DNA of 64,000 bases from a candidate division KSB3 bacterium (GCA_002748425.1 PDSJ01000013.1:62001-126000), one strand, 5' to 3'; counted from the stretch's first letter, positions 34,405-44,415 are shown. Notes: generated from the letters alone by a model not told the origin. Program-made: numbers and translations.

Positions 34405-35262
34405 ATGAATCGCGTTGGAATCATCGCCAAAAGACACACTTCCGGAATCAGCGAGATCCTTCAGAAACTCCATAAATGGCTCTCAGACCGCCGTATCGAG
34501 ATACTGTTCGACAAACGGACCGGGACACTCCTGGATTTTCCGGTCACCATTCAGCCCAAATCCAAAATTCCGTCGCTCGTCGATTTGATTATCGTATTAG
34601 GCGGTGATGGGACCTTACTGAGCGCCGCTCGGGTCATTGGCACGCATGATGTCCCGATTTTAGGAGTCAACCTCGGCAGTCTGGGCTTTCTGACGGAAAT
34701 CACTCTGAATGAAATGTATGACTCGCTGGAACATGTACTGCGCAATGAGTATTCTACCATGCCGCGCTTACTGCTGACCGCCTCGCTTTCTCGTGAAGAA
34801 GAACTGTTAGCAGAATACTGGGCGCTCAACGACGTTGTGATGAACAAAAGCGCCCTGGCCAGAATTATCGATTTACACACCTCCATCAACGGACAAGGCG
34901 TTACGACCTACAAAGCCGATGGTTTGATCGTCGCCACCCCGACTGGGTCAACCGCCTATAATCTTTCAGCCGGCGGCCCGATTATCCATCCCGACATGCA
35001 CGCCCTGATTATGACGCCGATTTGCCCGCACACATTAACTAACCGGCCAATTGTGGTGCCTGACGATTCGGAAATTCGGATTGTCCTGGAATCGAAAAAT
35101 GAAGATGTCTTTTTGACCCTGGATGGACAAGTCGGCTTGACACTGCGCTATCGGGACGAAATTCGGATTCGAAAAGCAGACACGATCATCAGGCTCGTGA
35201 GTTCCATGAAGAGAAATTATTTCGAGGTCTTACGAACAAAGCTGAAGTGGGGCGAACGCTAG
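34405..35262 (+). CDS. nadK: NAD kinase
   Basis: Phosphorylates NAD to NADP using ATP or polyphosphate. The 285-residue cytoplasmic enzyme has the signature GGDGT (residues 66-70) in 'LIIVLGGDGTLLSAAR', the 'GVNLGSLGFLTEI' loop, the ND pair in 'WALNDVVMNKS', and 'TPTGSTAYNLSAGGPIIHP'. Its length is normal. It is preceded by an apparently decayed region and followed, convergently, by the ptsI end of the minus-strand block. The start ATG 34405 has only a weak GAGAG site. Confidence 0.95.
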   Translation: MNRVGIIAKRHTSGISEILQKLHKWLSDRRIEILFDKRTGTLLDFPVTIQPKSKIPSLVDLIIVLGGDGTLLSAARVIGTHDVPILGVNLGSLGFLTEITLNEMYDSLEHVLRNEYSTMPRLLLTASLSREEELLAEYWALNDVVMNKSALARIIDLHTSINGQGVTTYKADGLIVATPTGSTAYNLSAGGPIIHPDMHALIMTPICPHTLTNRPIVVPDDSEIRIVLESKNEDVFLTLDGQVGLTLRYRDEIRIRKADTIIRLVSSMKRNYFEVLRTKLKWGER

Positions 35263-35331
35263 CAGTGGCTTACAGCGAAATTGACTCTATAGAGATCGTC
35301 CACACGCATAGGTCAGCCGACTCGATGGGCT

Positions 35332-37080
35332 TCAGTCGAAATAGCAGAACACATCCGGAAAGCGTTCTTCCATCAGTGTTGTGATAAAATGTTCGATCTC
35401 CGACGCTGAACGATAAGACATGGCCTGCCGGGCAATATCTTGCGCTTCTGAGGAAGAAACCGATCGGATAATCTTTTTAATTTTGAGCAGGGCGTCGGCA
35501 TTGATACTGTATCGATCGAGTCCCAGACCCAGCAGGAGCAGCGTATATTTTGGATCGCTGGCCATCTCACCGCACATGCCCACCGGAATCCCTTTGGCAT
35601 GCCCGGCATCGATCGTCCGTTTAATCAGGCGTAAGATCGCTGGATGCAGCGGCTCATAAAGATAGGCCACGTTCTTATTGATGCGATCGATCGCAATGGA
35701 GTACTGAATCAGATCGTTGGTCCCAATGCTGAAAAAGTCCGCTTCTTCGGCCAGGATATCGCTCGTGATGGCGGCAGAAGGAATTTCTATCATAATCCCC
35801 ACGGCAATATCTTCATCAAAGGGCAAGCCTTCCTGACGGAGTTCGGTTTTGACCTCCTCCAGCACTGCGCGGGCGCTGCGCAGTTCGCCGATCCCGGAAA
35901 TCATCGGGAACATAATACGTAAATTGCCGTACGCACTGGCCCGCAGGATGGCCCGCAACTGCGTCTTAAACAGCGTAATGTGCTCCAGACACAGACGAAT
36001 GGCTCGTAACCCAAGCACCGGATTCAATTCATCATATACATCTAGCTGTGAGATAAATTTGTCCCCTCCCAGATCAAGTGTTCGGATACTCCCTGAATGA
36101 GGCCCTATTTGTTCGGCAAGGTTCTTATACACTCGAAAATGTTCAGCCTCCGACGGCAAGTAGTAGCGATTCATGTAGAGAAATTCCGTCCGATACAATC
36201 CAACGCCCTCGGCTCCACGTGCATTCGCCGCTTGTAAATCACTGACAAATTCGATATTAGCGAGCAAATTCACCTTTTTCTTATCTGTCGTCACAGCCGG
36301 CAGGTCTTTGACTTTGAGAAGCTCTTGCTCGTAATATTTAAAACGTCGCTGTTTTTCGAGATAGCTGATGAAAACGTCTTGTGGAGGCGAGACCTGGACG
36401 ACGCCCTTAATCGCGTCTACGATCAGTGATTCGCCGGTCGTCACGGCATCATACACACCGCTCACACCGACAACCGCCGGAATATCCAGGGAATGCGCCA
36501 TAATGGCGGTATGTGAGGTTTTACTCCCCACTTCGGTGACAAAGCCGATGACGCGCTCTTTACGCATCTGAGCCGTATCTGCCGGAGATAAATCGTGGGC
36601 CACAACAATTACGTCTTCCTGGAGATCGGCAAGGTTGACGTGGTTGTACCCTAGCAGGTTGTTAAAAATCCGGTTACCGATATGGGTAATATCGTCTTTT
36701 CGATCCTTGAAGTAAGAATCCTCCATTTTGTTGAAACGTTCGCGCAATTTGTTGAGCACACGCTTAAGCGACCATTCTGCAGAGAGACGATGCCGCCTGA
36801 TATACTTCACGGTTTCATCCACCAGCATATTGTCCTCCATGATCATCAGATGGGCGTCGATGATCTGGACATGTTCTGAATCTGCAGTCGCCTCGATTCG
36901 CTGGCGGATTGTGAGCAGTTGTTCTTTCGAGCTATGGAGGGCGCCCAGAAAACGCTCAACCTCCTGATCGACCTGTACGTCACGCACCCAGGTCGGCTTA
37001 ATGTCATAGCTAAGCTTTTCCAGCCGAAAGGCTTTGCCGATAATAATTCCTGATGAAACTCCAATGCCACGAAATTCCAA
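35332..37080 (-). CDS. ptsI: PTS enzyme I (phosphoenolpyruvate-protein phosphotransferase)
   Basis: First phosphate carrier of the PTS, autophosphorylated from PEP. The 582-residue protein has the active-site histidine H190 in GSKTSHTAIMAHS and the PEP-binding C-terminal barrel ('GVGLYRTEFLYMNR', 'PMISGIGELRSAR', 'DFFSIGTNDLIQYS', 'GMCGEMASDP'). It uses TTG 37080 with AGGGA 7 bases upstream. No sugar-specific EIIB or EIIC gene is near; the neighbours are HPr, a mannose-type EIIA and EIIA-Ntr, so a regulatory PTS is likely. It is the last gene of the long minus-strand operon starting at lptC. Confidence 0.95.
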   Translation of the reverse strand: MEFRGIGVSSGIIIGKAFRLEKLSYDIKPTWVRDVQVDQEVERFLGALHSSKEQLLTIRQRIEATADSEHVQIIDAHLMIMEDNMLVDETVKYIRRHRLSAEWSLKRVLNKLRERFNKMEDSYFKDRKDDITHIGNRIFNNLLGYNHVNLADLQEDVIVVAHDLSPADTAQMRKERVIGFVTEVGSKTSHTAIMAHSLDIPAVVGVSGVYDAVTTGESLIVDAIKGVVQVSPPQDVFISYLEKQRRFKYYEQELLKVKDLPAVTTDKKKVNLLANIEFVSDLQAANARGAEGVGLYRTEFLYMNRYYLPSEAEHFRVYKNLAEQIGPHSGSIRTLDLGGDKFISQLDVYDELNPVLGLRAIRLCLEHITLFKTQLRAILRASAYGNLRIMFPMISGIGELRSARAVLEEVKTELRQEGLPFDEDIAVGIMIEIPSAAITSDILAEEADFFSIGTNDLIQYSIAIDRINKNVAYLYEPLHPAILRLIKRTIDAGHAKGIPVGMCGEMASDPKYTLLLLGLGLDRYSINADALLKIKKIIRSVSSSEAQDIARQAMSYRSASEIEHFITTLMEERFPDVFCYFD

Positions 37081-37184
37081 AAACGTTCCCTTACTTGAAT
37101 CCAGGAGACTGCGGACGGGATCAACACGCGCTCAGGGAGAAACGCAGCAGTCCTCTGTCTTCGCCTTACAAACTCATCTGTTTG

Positions 37185-37457
37185 CTATTTGGCTTCCCCA
37201 AATTTGTTATCAATCAATCTCGTCAATGACGCCAGCATCTCGTTCGCATCATCTCCCTCGGCTTTCAGTATAATCTCTGAACCGATCGGCGCAGCCAGCA
37301 TCATCAGATTCAAAATACTTTTGCCGTTGACATCCTCACCATCTTTCTCCACGGTAATGTCGGCTTGGTATGTATTGGCAATTTGCACAAATTGTGCGGC
37401 AGCCCGTGCATGCAGCCCCAATTCATTTTGTATGGTCACGATTCGAATTTCAGCCAT
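37185..37457 (-). CDS. ptsH: phosphocarrier protein HPr
   Basis: A 90-residue phosphocarrier between enzyme I and the EIIA proteins. The phosphorylated histidine is H16 in NELGLHARAAAQFV. The regulatory serine region is complete: S46 in VNGKSILNLMML, the site used by HPr kinase in organisms that have one, though no hprK gene is seen in this block. It lies about 100 bases upstream of ptsI and 28 bases after the EIIA-Man gene. Confidence 0.95.
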   Translation of the reverse strand: MAEIRIVTIQNELGLHARAAAQFVQIANTYQADITVEKDGEDVNGKSILNLMMLAAPIGSEIILKAEGDDANEMLASLTRLIDNKFGEAK

Positions 37458-37485
37458 GGCTGTCCTCTTTAATGCGTGTGTTACT

Positions 37486-37899
37486 CTAATGTTTGCTGCG
37501 TTGCTTCAAAAATTCACTGGCAATATGAATATTTTCCTCTCCCCGAGTTTTTAATAAACGCACAATATCCTTAAACGGCTTCTCTACAGGTCCGGGGTTC
37601 GAGAACTGAATCAACATAGCCAGGTTAACTCCTGTGATAACTTCCAGATCAGCTTCATCGAGAAAGGTAAGGCTGATGTTCGACGGCGTCCCCCCGAACA
37701 TATCAGTAAAAATAATCACTCCGGCTCCGTGGCTGACCGAACAGATAGCCTGTTGAATTTGTTCGAGTGACGAGTTGACATCAGTCGTCACATCAATCGA
37801 CACCGATGTCAAATTAGCAATTGGGCCAACGATCATCTCGGCACTACGGATCATTTCCTGCCCCAACTGCCCGTGTGATACAATAACTCCACCAACCAT
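37486..37899 (-). CDS. PTS EIIA component, mannose family
   Basis: A 137-residue cytoplasmic protein of the EIIA-Man fold. The phosphorylated histidine is H9 in 'VGGVIVSHGQLGQEM'; 'GVIIFTDMFGGTPSNIS' matches the family's second motif. There is no EIIB, EIIC or EIID partner here, which is the common situation in deltaproteobacteria, where such orphan EIIA proteins are thought to be regulatory. It lies between ptsN and ptsH; the 121-base gap towards ptsN holds no rapZ, a gene that often occupies this place. Confidence 0.92.
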   Translation of the reverse strand: MVGGVIVSHGQLGQEMIRSAEMIVGPIANLTSVSIDVTTDVNSSLEQIQQAICSVSHGAGVIIFTDMFGGTPSNISLTFLDEADLEVITGVNLAMLIQFSNPGPVEKPFKDIVRLLKTRGEENIHIASEFLKQRSKH

Positions 37900-38020
37900 A
37901 ATATCAGGTGGTGCTTAACAGCGGACGATTGAATGACTTGACGCTAATCAGGAAGAGCAAAAAGCATATGAACGGACTCTTCCGTGAGCGTCGAGCATCA
38001 ATCATCAAGCCCGCCAAGCA

Positions 38021-38482
38021 TCAATACTTTGCGTCTTCCTCAGAGATGATCTGATAAATTTCCTGTTGGCTATTTGCTTGTAACAGTTTCTCCTGAAAAC
38101 TTGAATTCTTCAGCATTCTTGAAATTCTTGCCAGCATTTTTAAATGAACGCCGACCGAATCTTCAGGAGCGACAAGCAAAAAGAAGAGATTCGCCGGTTT
38201 CCCGTCCAACGAATCAAAATCGATACCATCTTTTGACAGACCAAACCCAGAAATGATTTGGGCGAGATTGGCTGACTTTCCATGCGGAATGGCAATTCCA
38301 TCTCCAATTCCGGTGCTTCCCAATTCTTCACGTTCGAGCAGCACAGCCAAAATCTCCTGTCTGTCTATATCAGGATGGGTGGAGGCAACGGCCTCCACCA
38401 AACGTTCCAGTACTGCTGTCTTATCGTCAGCGTGTAAGTCAGCGACGATTGACGATTCAGAAAGAATGTCGGTTAATTTCAT
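38021..38482 (-). CDS. ptsN: nitrogen-regulatory PTS EIIA (EIIA-Ntr)
   Basis: A 153-residue regulatory EIIA of the fructose/Ntr fold. The phospho-histidine is H67 in GDGIAIPHGKSANL; 'LFFLLVAPEDSVGVHLKMLARIS' is typical. Downstream of rpoN and hpf it follows the widespread rpoN-hpf-ptsN order, where it links PTS phosphorylation state to potassium, nitrogen or stress control. ATG 38482 (product starting MKLTDILSES) is preferred over an upstream in-frame ATG at 38524 by family alignment. An AAGAG site precedes it. Confidence 0.94.
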   Translation of the reverse strand: MKLTDILSESSIVADLHADDKTAVLERLVEAVASTHPDIDRQEILAVLLEREELGSTGIGDGIAIPHGKSANLAQIISGFGLSKDGIDFDSLDGKPANLFFLLVAPEDSVGVHLKMLARISRMLKNSSFQEKLLQANSQQEIYQIISEEDAKY

Positions 38483-38507
38483 TGTGCTCTTATTTCGTGT
38501 AGGGGGG

Positions 38508-39050
38508 TTAAAATTCAGGTTCAATTAAGCCATAATTCCCATCACGCCGCTTATACATGACATTCATCTGATCGGTCTCCGGATTCAGGAATGCCAAAAA
38601 TTCAACATCTGACAGGCCCATCTGCATAGCGGCTTCGTCAATAGACATCGGCTTGATTGCCATTTTCGGGGAGCGAATGACTCGTGGATGAGATGACGAT
38701 TCAGAATCACGCTCTGTTTCCGCTTGAATTATGCTCGACACTTCTTTGCTCCCGGCTCGGCCTTTATGGCTGCTTTCCTTTTCTTTTAAACGTTTGACCT
38801 GCCTTTCGATTTTTTCAATAACGGAATCAAAGGCCTGATACATGTTATGTTTCTCTTCAAGTCCTCGAATCGGAGTGCCGTTGGCTTGCAAAGTAACTTC
38901 TGCGAGATGACGGTGCTTCTCCACCGATAAAACCACGTGCACTTCACCAATATTGTCGATGTAACGGCCAAGTTTGGCCGTCTTTGCTTCAACATGCTGT
39001 CGCAATGGCTCTGTAATCTCGAAATGTCTCCCTGTTACTGTAATTTGCAT
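38508..39050 (-). CDS. hpf: ribosome hibernation promoting factor, long form
   Basis: Binds idle ribosomes and, in the long form, joins them as 100S dimers. Residues 1-100 are the S30EA domain ('MQITVTGRHFEITEPLRQHV', 'EVTLQANGTPIRG', 'DSVIEKIERQVKRLKEK'). A charged linker follows, then a C-terminal dimerisation domain ('PMSIDEAAMQMGLSD', 'FLAFLNPETDQMNVMYKRRDG'). At 180 residues it is the long type. ATG 39050 has AGGAGG 6-7 bases before it and is preferred over ATG 39116. It sits between rpoN and ptsN in the conserved order. Confidence 0.94.
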   Translation of the reverse strand: MQITVTGRHFEITEPLRQHVEAKTAKLGRYIDNIGEVHVVLSVEKHRHLAEVTLQANGTPIRGLEEKHNMYQAFDSVIEKIERQVKRLKEKESSHKGRAGSKEVSSIIQAETERDSESSSHPRVIRSPKMAIKPMSIDEAAMQMGLSDVEFLAFLNPETDQMNVMYKRRDGNYGLIEPEF

Positions 39051-39134
39051 ACTCTGCCTCCTCATGTGTGGGGCAATCAGCCGACATAAGGGACGGACAG
39101 CAGACATTGCCGCCACGTCCGACCTATGGGGCCA

Positions 39135-41402
39135 TTACCCGTTCTTTTTCCGCTTCCGCTGGATCGACGATGGTATGTTCAAATCTTCACGGTATTTGGC
39201 AATCGTTCTCCGCGCAATCGAGATTCCGGCCTGCTTCAAACGATCTTCGATCGCCTTATCGCTTAAGGGCTGCTCGCAGTTTTCCTCATCGATCATACGT
39301 TTGATCCGCTCCTTCAGCGCAATTGATGAGACATCACTGCCCGATGAACTTCCCAGCCCGCTATGAAAAAAGAATTTTAATTCAAAGACACCCTGTGGAG
39401 TATGGATATACTTATTCGTGGTGACACGGCTGACCGTTGATTCGTGCATGGCAATATCGTCGGCAACATCGCGCAAGACCAACGGTTTTAAATGTGAAAG
39501 ACCATATTCCAGGAATTCCTGCTGGAATTTGACGAGACTTTTCCCAACTTTGTAAATGGTCCGTTTACGCTGTTCGACACTGCGAATGAACCACATTGCA
39601 GAACGTAACTTTTGATCGACATACTGCCGGGTCTCACTTGACACGTCACGGTCGTGTCCACTGATAATTTTTTTATACGTCGGATTAATGCGCAAACTCG
39701 GCAAATCATCTTCATTGAGGACGACCTCATACTCCCCGTCCACTTTATACACATAAATATCCGGCACAATGTACTCAGGGCGCTCCATCACAAAATCAGC
39801 GCCCGGTCTGAGGGACATCCCGCCGATGATTTTCTGAATCAGCTCGACATCACTGCGATCAATACCGAGCTTTTCTTCGATCGTTTTATAGCGGCCCTGA
39901 CGCAATTCATTGAGATAGAGATTGATTACCGACTCAAGCGCACTGTCCCTAATATCGAGACTGCGGGCCTGAAGCAGAAGACACTCTTTTAAATCACGCG
40001 CCGCAACACCAGCAGGGGTAAAGCTTTGGATATGCCGCAGGAGCTGAGCAACTTCCTGCACCATCACCCGTTTCTCCTGTTGATAATAGCGAGTTCCCAG
40101 AACCATACAGCTTTGGGCGATATGTTCCACATCCTGCTCCGACGGATGGAGCAGCTTCAAGAACAGTTTTTGATAACGAAAGGGGCTGTTCTCACTGAAT
40201 CTGTTGCTAATCAGATTCAGCCCGACCGTATAAAGCTGAATCAGAAAATACTTATGTGAATGAAGGGTCTCAATATGCGCATACGATTGCCGCAATTGTT
40301 CGAGGAACGTTTGAATATCTTCTTCGTGCTTTTCAGACTTTTCCGCGTCCTCTTTACAGGCAACGTATGACAATTCTCCTACTGAGAGCAGAGAAAGCAG
40401 ATACTCAACCAGAAAAAGTTCTTCCGGAGGCAGACCCAGTTTTTCAAGCTTGGTGACATAGTTATCATTCAGCAGCACTTTGGAAAAACGGACAATCAAA
40501 TCCGGAAGTGATTGGCATACACTGACAATCGCAGTAATGCCCTGGTGAATTTCCGACGCAGGAATTCCCGTCAGTTTTTCAAACTCTTCAGGAGGCGTCG
40601 CACATAAAAGTTTTGAAATCGTGTCAAAATCCTCAAGCGTAAAACACTGCAACTTCGTGATGGTCGACGCGTAGTCTCCGGAATTCAGTTCGTCATAGTA
40701 TTCCTGCAACAGGACGTTCGCCAGGATACGCTGGGTCCCTTCCAGCTCAACATGTGCCAAAATATATTCACGCTCGAATTCAAAGCTGACCTTTTGACAT
40801 AATTGCTTGACAACCCATTCACGATACTCTTCCAGTTGTGAAAACTCAATATTGGGATCATGAATGTTCAAGGAGGTAAAAGGCTCTTCCAGTTCGATAC
40901 GAATATAGGCATCATCCCCAATTTGCCCGATCAGAAAGTCACCGATTTTCCGGCTTCGTTCGGGGACCATCGACATCTGCAATTGCCATGAAAGATGCTC
41001 TGCCAGGGATTGCGGTCTGCTGAGCAAGTTGTCAAAGCTCTGATTGCCGTCGTCCGGATCGTACTCTCCGTAATAGCCCAGGCCGCTGGGATTATCGTTA
41101 AAATAATCCTCCCAATTGACAGACAGCTCGCCATGAGTATTCTGGCTGCCGGCATCGAGCGAATCTGAAAGGTCCGGGCCTGACGCTTCATCAGCACGAC
41201 CGTTTTCTTCGAGCGAAGCGAGGGATTCTTGCGTTCGTCCCTCTTCGAGTTCGTCGAGAACAGGGTTGTCCAGCATTTCCTGCTTTACCATGTCAACAAG
41301 CTCCAGCCGAGACATTTGCAACAGCTTAATGGCCTGCTGTAACATTGGCGTCATCACAAGACGCTGTGACATGTTGAGATTTATACGAGCATCAACATTC
41401 AT
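39135..41402 (-). CDS. rpoN: RNA polymerase sigma-54 factor with large internal insertion
   Basis: Recognises -24/-12 promoters and needs AAA+ activators. Region I is intact ('MSQRLVMTPMLQQAIKLLQM', residues 10-30), followed by an acidic region II. The core-binding domain starts normally near 'IGDDAYIRIELEE' (161-173) but its next canonical part, 'HIQSFTPAGVAARDLKECLL', comes only at 457-476. The DNA-binding HTH and RpoN box ARRTIAKYRE (730-739) are intact. At 755 residues it exceeds the usual 440-500 by roughly 270. The insert is helical and charged with no recognised family. The gene follows lptB and precedes hpf, the standard neighbourhood. Confidence 0.95.
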   Translation of the reverse strand: MNVDARINLNMSQRLVMTPMLQQAIKLLQMSRLELVDMVKQEMLDNPVLDELEEGRTQESLASLEENGRADEASGPDLSDSLDAGSQNTHGELSVNWEDYFNDNPSGLGYYGEYDPDDGNQSFDNLLSRPQSLAEHLSWQLQMSMVPERSRKIGDFLIGQIGDDAYIRIELEEPFTSLNIHDPNIEFSQLEEYREWVVKQLCQKVSFEFEREYILAHVELEGTQRILANVLLQEYYDELNSGDYASTITKLQCFTLEDFDTISKLLCATPPEEFEKLTGIPASEIHQGITAIVSVCQSLPDLIVRFSKVLLNDNYVTKLEKLGLPPEELFLVEYLLSLLSVGELSYVACKEDAEKSEKHEEDIQTFLEQLRQSYAHIETLHSHKYFLIQLYTVGLNLISNRFSENSPFRYQKLFLKLLHPSEQDVEHIAQSCMVLGTRYYQQEKRVMVQEVAQLLRHIQSFTPAGVAARDLKECLLLQARSLDIRDSALESVINLYLNELRQGRYKTIEEKLGIDRSDVELIQKIIGGMSLRPGADFVMERPEYIVPDIYVYKVDGEYEVVLNEDDLPSLRINPTYKKIISGHDRDVSSETRQYVDQKLRSAMWFIRSVEQRKRTIYKVGKSLVKFQQEFLEYGLSHLKPLVLRDVADDIAMHESTVSRVTTNKYIHTPQGVFELKFFFHSGLGSSSGSDVSSIALKERIKRMIDEENCEQPLSDKAIEDRLKQAGISIARRTIAKYREDLNIPSSIQRKRKKNG

Positions 41403-41492
41403 ATAACCCTTTTCTTACTCCTTAAAATACGAGGCCACAGGAGACACACAGACCTCGTTCCTCACATTGTATCCACACGAATTTCCAACTTT

Positions 41493-42215
41493 TTACAGCA
41501 TAAAACCTTCACCAAGATAGAGTTCTTTCGCCTTTTTGTTAAACGCCAGCTCAATCGGAGTCCCGGAAAAACGAATTTCTCCGTCGGTCATAATATACGC
41601 CCGGTTCGTACTTTTTAAGGTCTCACGGACATTATGATCTGTAATAAGGATACCAATGTTCTTGTTGGCTAAACGCTCGATAATTTTCTGAATATCGGCA
41701 ATCGCTTTCGGATCAATGCCGGCAAAAGGCTCATCCAGAAAAATAAAGGACGGATTACACACCAGTGCCCGCGTAATTTCGAGACGTCTCCGTTCTCCGC
41801 CGGACAAGGTATACGCTTTGCTCTCCCGAAGATGAGAGATATCCAACTCATCAAGCAGCTCATCTAAGCGTCTTTTCCGGTCACGGGCGGAAATGTCAAG
41901 CGTTTCCAGAATAGCCATCACATTTTCCTTGACTGTCAATTTCTGGAAGGCCGAAGCCTCTTGGGGCAGATAGCTTAGACCCTTCCTGGCGCGCATATAC
42001 ATCGGGTAGTGAGTCATATCTTCGTCGTCTAAAAAAATGCGCCCCTGCTCGGGAGAAACCAGCCCGATCACCATATAAAAAGAAGTTGTTTTTCCCGCAC
42101 CGTTAGGGCCGAGCAAGCCTACGACTTCCCCCTGGTCCAGATAAAAACTCACATCATTGACGACTCGTCGCCCTTTGTAGCTTTTCTGCAGATTTCTGAC
42201 ATCGACTCTGCCCAT
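41493..42215 (-). CDS. lptB: LPS export ABC transporter ATPase LptB
   Basis: Cytoplasmic ATPase of the LptB2FG extractor that powers LPS transport. At 240 residues it is the family length, with Walker [12 protein letters not shown], the '[17 protein letters not shown]' Q-loop region typical of LptB, signature [11 protein letters not shown], Walker B '[13 protein letters not shown]' and H-loop '[11 protein letters not shown]'. It starts 4 bases after lptA ends and precedes rpoN. The lptFG permease genes are not in the window. Confidence 0.96.
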   Translation of the reverse strand: MGRVDVRNLQKSYKGRRVVNDVSFYLDQGEVVGLLGPNGAGKTTSFYMVIGLVSPEQGRIFLDDEDMTHYPMYMRARKGLSYLPQEASAFQKLTVKENVMAILETLDISARDRKRRLDELLDELDISHLRESKAYTLSGGERRRLEITRALVCNPSFIFLDEPFAGIDPKAIADIQKIIERLANKNIGILITDHNVRETLKSTNRAYIMTDGEIRFSGTPIELAFNKKAKELYLGEGFML

Positions 42216-42219
42216 AATC

Positions 42220-43611
42220 TCACTTCCCGGACGTGTCCAGTGTGTCGGGCTGAATGGTCACAGACGGCAAATCCTGCTCGTGACTGCTTCTTTCAACTCT
42301 TGAGTGTTTGAGCACAAGTTTTTTATATCTATCGAGGAGTTCTGCATCAACTCGTTTTTTCAATCCTTCCAGAAATGCCTTTTTACCGCGAAACTCGCGA
42401 TCTTGCAGGAGCGACAAATCATCCAGAACGTCATCCGGTACGTCGGCGTCTTTTAAGGTCTTCAGTGTGTTTTTTGTCACAATATAGCGCTCGATCGTGT
42501 CTTCTGACTCTCCTGACGTCCCGGGGCCGATCATTAATTGTGATTCATCCGTTCCGAATGTCGTTCGAATCCGCTCGCCTCCACCTTCCGCTTGTGTCGC
42601 AGTCACTTTATTCGTCGCTAAGTCGATTTTCACCACAGGGGCTTCAAGCACCAGGTCCTGTGCCGAATCTTCGATCCGCGCCTTTCGACCGTCGCGTCCT
42701 TCAATCGTGGCTCGCTGCCTGATATTCCAGAAAAATCCTTTATCACCAGTGACCGTCTGGGTTTCACTCACAATCTTTACATGGCCGGAAACGTCGATCT
42801 TTTCGACATCGTTTCCCCCTTCAGGGAGTTGTGTGATATACACGATCATCTCATCTGCGAAAAGCTTCGTCGTATCATTGACGACGGTCACCTCTCCGCG
42901 AAAACGGGCTTGCTGCGCTTTATTATCGAACCGCAGGTCATCCGCTTCGATCGTAGTCGGAGACTTTTTGTCCCTGGCTTTTTGCACGCTCTCGTCTGCT
43001 GCCGCATCCGACGTTGCATTGTGCTTCGTAAGCTGCGCATCATCGCCTCGATTGTCTGTCGGCGTTTTCGAGTCGTCACTGAGCCCAACGGGAAGGATCG
43101 AGGCTCCTTTGGCCGAATAAATTGTCATCATTGTCCGTTCTCGACCGTTCGCCCCCGAACTGTAGCCTTCCAGAACTTCCTGGTTCAGATACGCGACGAT
43201 CCGTGGAGCACTGATCGCGTTATGACCCTGCCAGACTTTCGCCTTATCGATCAGCACGATCTTCTGCTCCTGATTGTAAAAGGTTCCCTCACCTCCCGTT
43301 GCAGTCAAATCCTCATTCACGATCCGTACGTTGCCTGCCGCCACTGCCTGTTTTAATTGCGTTCCCGAGTCGTCGAGGCTAATCTCAAGCTCATCGGAAA
43401 ACATCGTCGTCTGCCCCTGAACGACTTTCACATTTCCACGATAGACTGCAACCTTATTCTTGCTGTCAATCTCAAGATCGTCACCGGTGATCACAAGCGG
43501 CCCGGAACCATTTTCCTGAGCCGCCGCATCAGTGAAGAAAAATACGCTAACGCCCAGTACAAGACTAAAACAACACATGAGATCTGTGAGATAATATCGC
43601 CAGGTATTCAT
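42220..43611 (-). CDS. lptA: LptA-like periplasmic protein with two OstA domains
   Basis: Periplasmic bridge protein carrying LPS between the membranes. A signal segment (about 8-31, core [14 protein letters not shown]) precedes a first OstA_N jelly-roll (about 37-160: '[22 protein letters not shown]'). After a polar linker comes a second one (about 215-330: '[21 protein letters not shown]'), then a helical tail. Typical LptA has one domain and about 180 residues; this has 463. A protein that is already two modules long could replace part of the LptA oligomer chain (inference). It lies 73 bases after lptC. Confidence 0.88.
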   Translation of the reverse strand: MNTWRYYLTDLMCCFSLVLGVSVFFFTDAAAQENGSGPLVITGDDLEIDSKNKVAVYRGNVKVVQGQTTMFSDELEISLDDSGTQLKQAVAAGNVRIVNEDLTATGGEGTFYNQEQKIVLIDKAKVWQGHNAISAPRIVAYLNQEVLEGYSSGANGRERTMMTIYSAKGASILPVGLSDDSKTPTDNRGDDAQLTKHNATSDAAADESVQKARDKKSPTTIEADDLRFDNKAQQARFRGEVTVVNDTTKLFADEMIVYITQLPEGGNDVEKIDVSGHVKIVSETQTVTGDKGFFWNIRQRATIEGRDGRKARIEDSAQDLVLEAPVVKIDLATNKVTATQAEGGGERIRTTFGTDESQLMIGPGTSGESEDTIERYIVTKNTLKTLKDADVPDDVLDDLSLLQDREFRGKKAFLEGLKKRVDAELLDRYKKLVLKHSRVERSSHEQDLPSVTIQPDTLDTSGK

Positions 43612-43684
43612 ATGCGTTCACGTATTCCACACACGCGCAACAGCGCTCCATCAGCCCTGCCCACATCTATGGACTCCCTGTGCA

Positions 43685-44284
43685 TCACTCCATCTTCCCT
43701 CCATTGGAAGTAAAAGACGTCGTCACGTTCCGCAAAATTTTCGCGTCCGTTAAACTAAGATTCGATTCCAGACCATCCCCGCTGGTAATAAGATTCCCGC
43801 GTTCAATAATGACATGCTTATCGGAGACGATTTTATCGATCGAGGCATCATAGATCAACTCACTGGTTTTTAAAGTCACACCCTCCACAAAGGATGTGGC
43901 CCGCACGTTCCCTCGAGCGACCACATTACCGCTTTTGTCGCTTTTAGTGCCTTCGTCGCTCACAAGGTGTAAACTCTTTTGTCCGTTTTCATCGTAAAAA
44001 TCAACCTCGACATCCTCCAGCCAGGTTTCCTTCCGCCTGTTATACACTTTTGCCTGTTTTGCCTGCAACGTCCATAAAATACGCTCACCGACAAGCTCTG
44101 TCAGCTCAACATGTGCAGCCAGCACATCGGCATCACTGCTGAAATCCTGCATCGACACTGGCGTCGCGACACTACGTTTTTTCGTGTTAAAGACCCAGAC
44201 ATAATACGCCATACATCCCAGCATCACCACAATAGTCACAAGCAACAGCCGCTTAACTTTATCGATATGCGTCGTATATAACAT
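43685..44284 (-). CDS. lptC: LPS export protein LptC
   Basis: A single-helix bitopic protein (helix about residues 13-31, LLLVTIVVMLGCMAYYVWVF) with a periplasmic OstA-like jelly-roll of about 160 residues ('WTLQAKQAKVYNRRKETWLEDVE' region, 'ARGNVRATSFVEGVTLKTSEL'). It receives LPS from LptB2FG and passes it to LptA. ATG 44284 is preferred over ATG 44323 because AGGAG lies 5-6 bases before it. It is first in the long operon, behind a good promoter at 44416-44443. Confidence 0.9.
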   Translation of the reverse strand: MLYTTHIDKVKRLLLVTIVVMLGCMAYYVWVFNTKKRSVATPVSMQDFSSDADVLAAHVELTELVGERILWTLQAKQAKVYNRRKETWLEDVEVDFYDENGQKSLHLVSDEGTKSDKSGNVVARGNVRATSFVEGVTLKTSELIYDASIDKIVSDKHVIIERGNLITSGDGLESNLSLTDAKILRNVTTSFTSNGGKME

Positions 44285-44415
44285 GAACGCTCCTGTTTTC
44301 TTCCATCCCTGAGACACGCTCATGTCCCCAATGCGATTCAGCGCGTGAATATGAACATGAAAGGGCCTTGACTCACAGGCAATCGTTCCAGCAGAATCTG
44401 GACTACTACACCATC

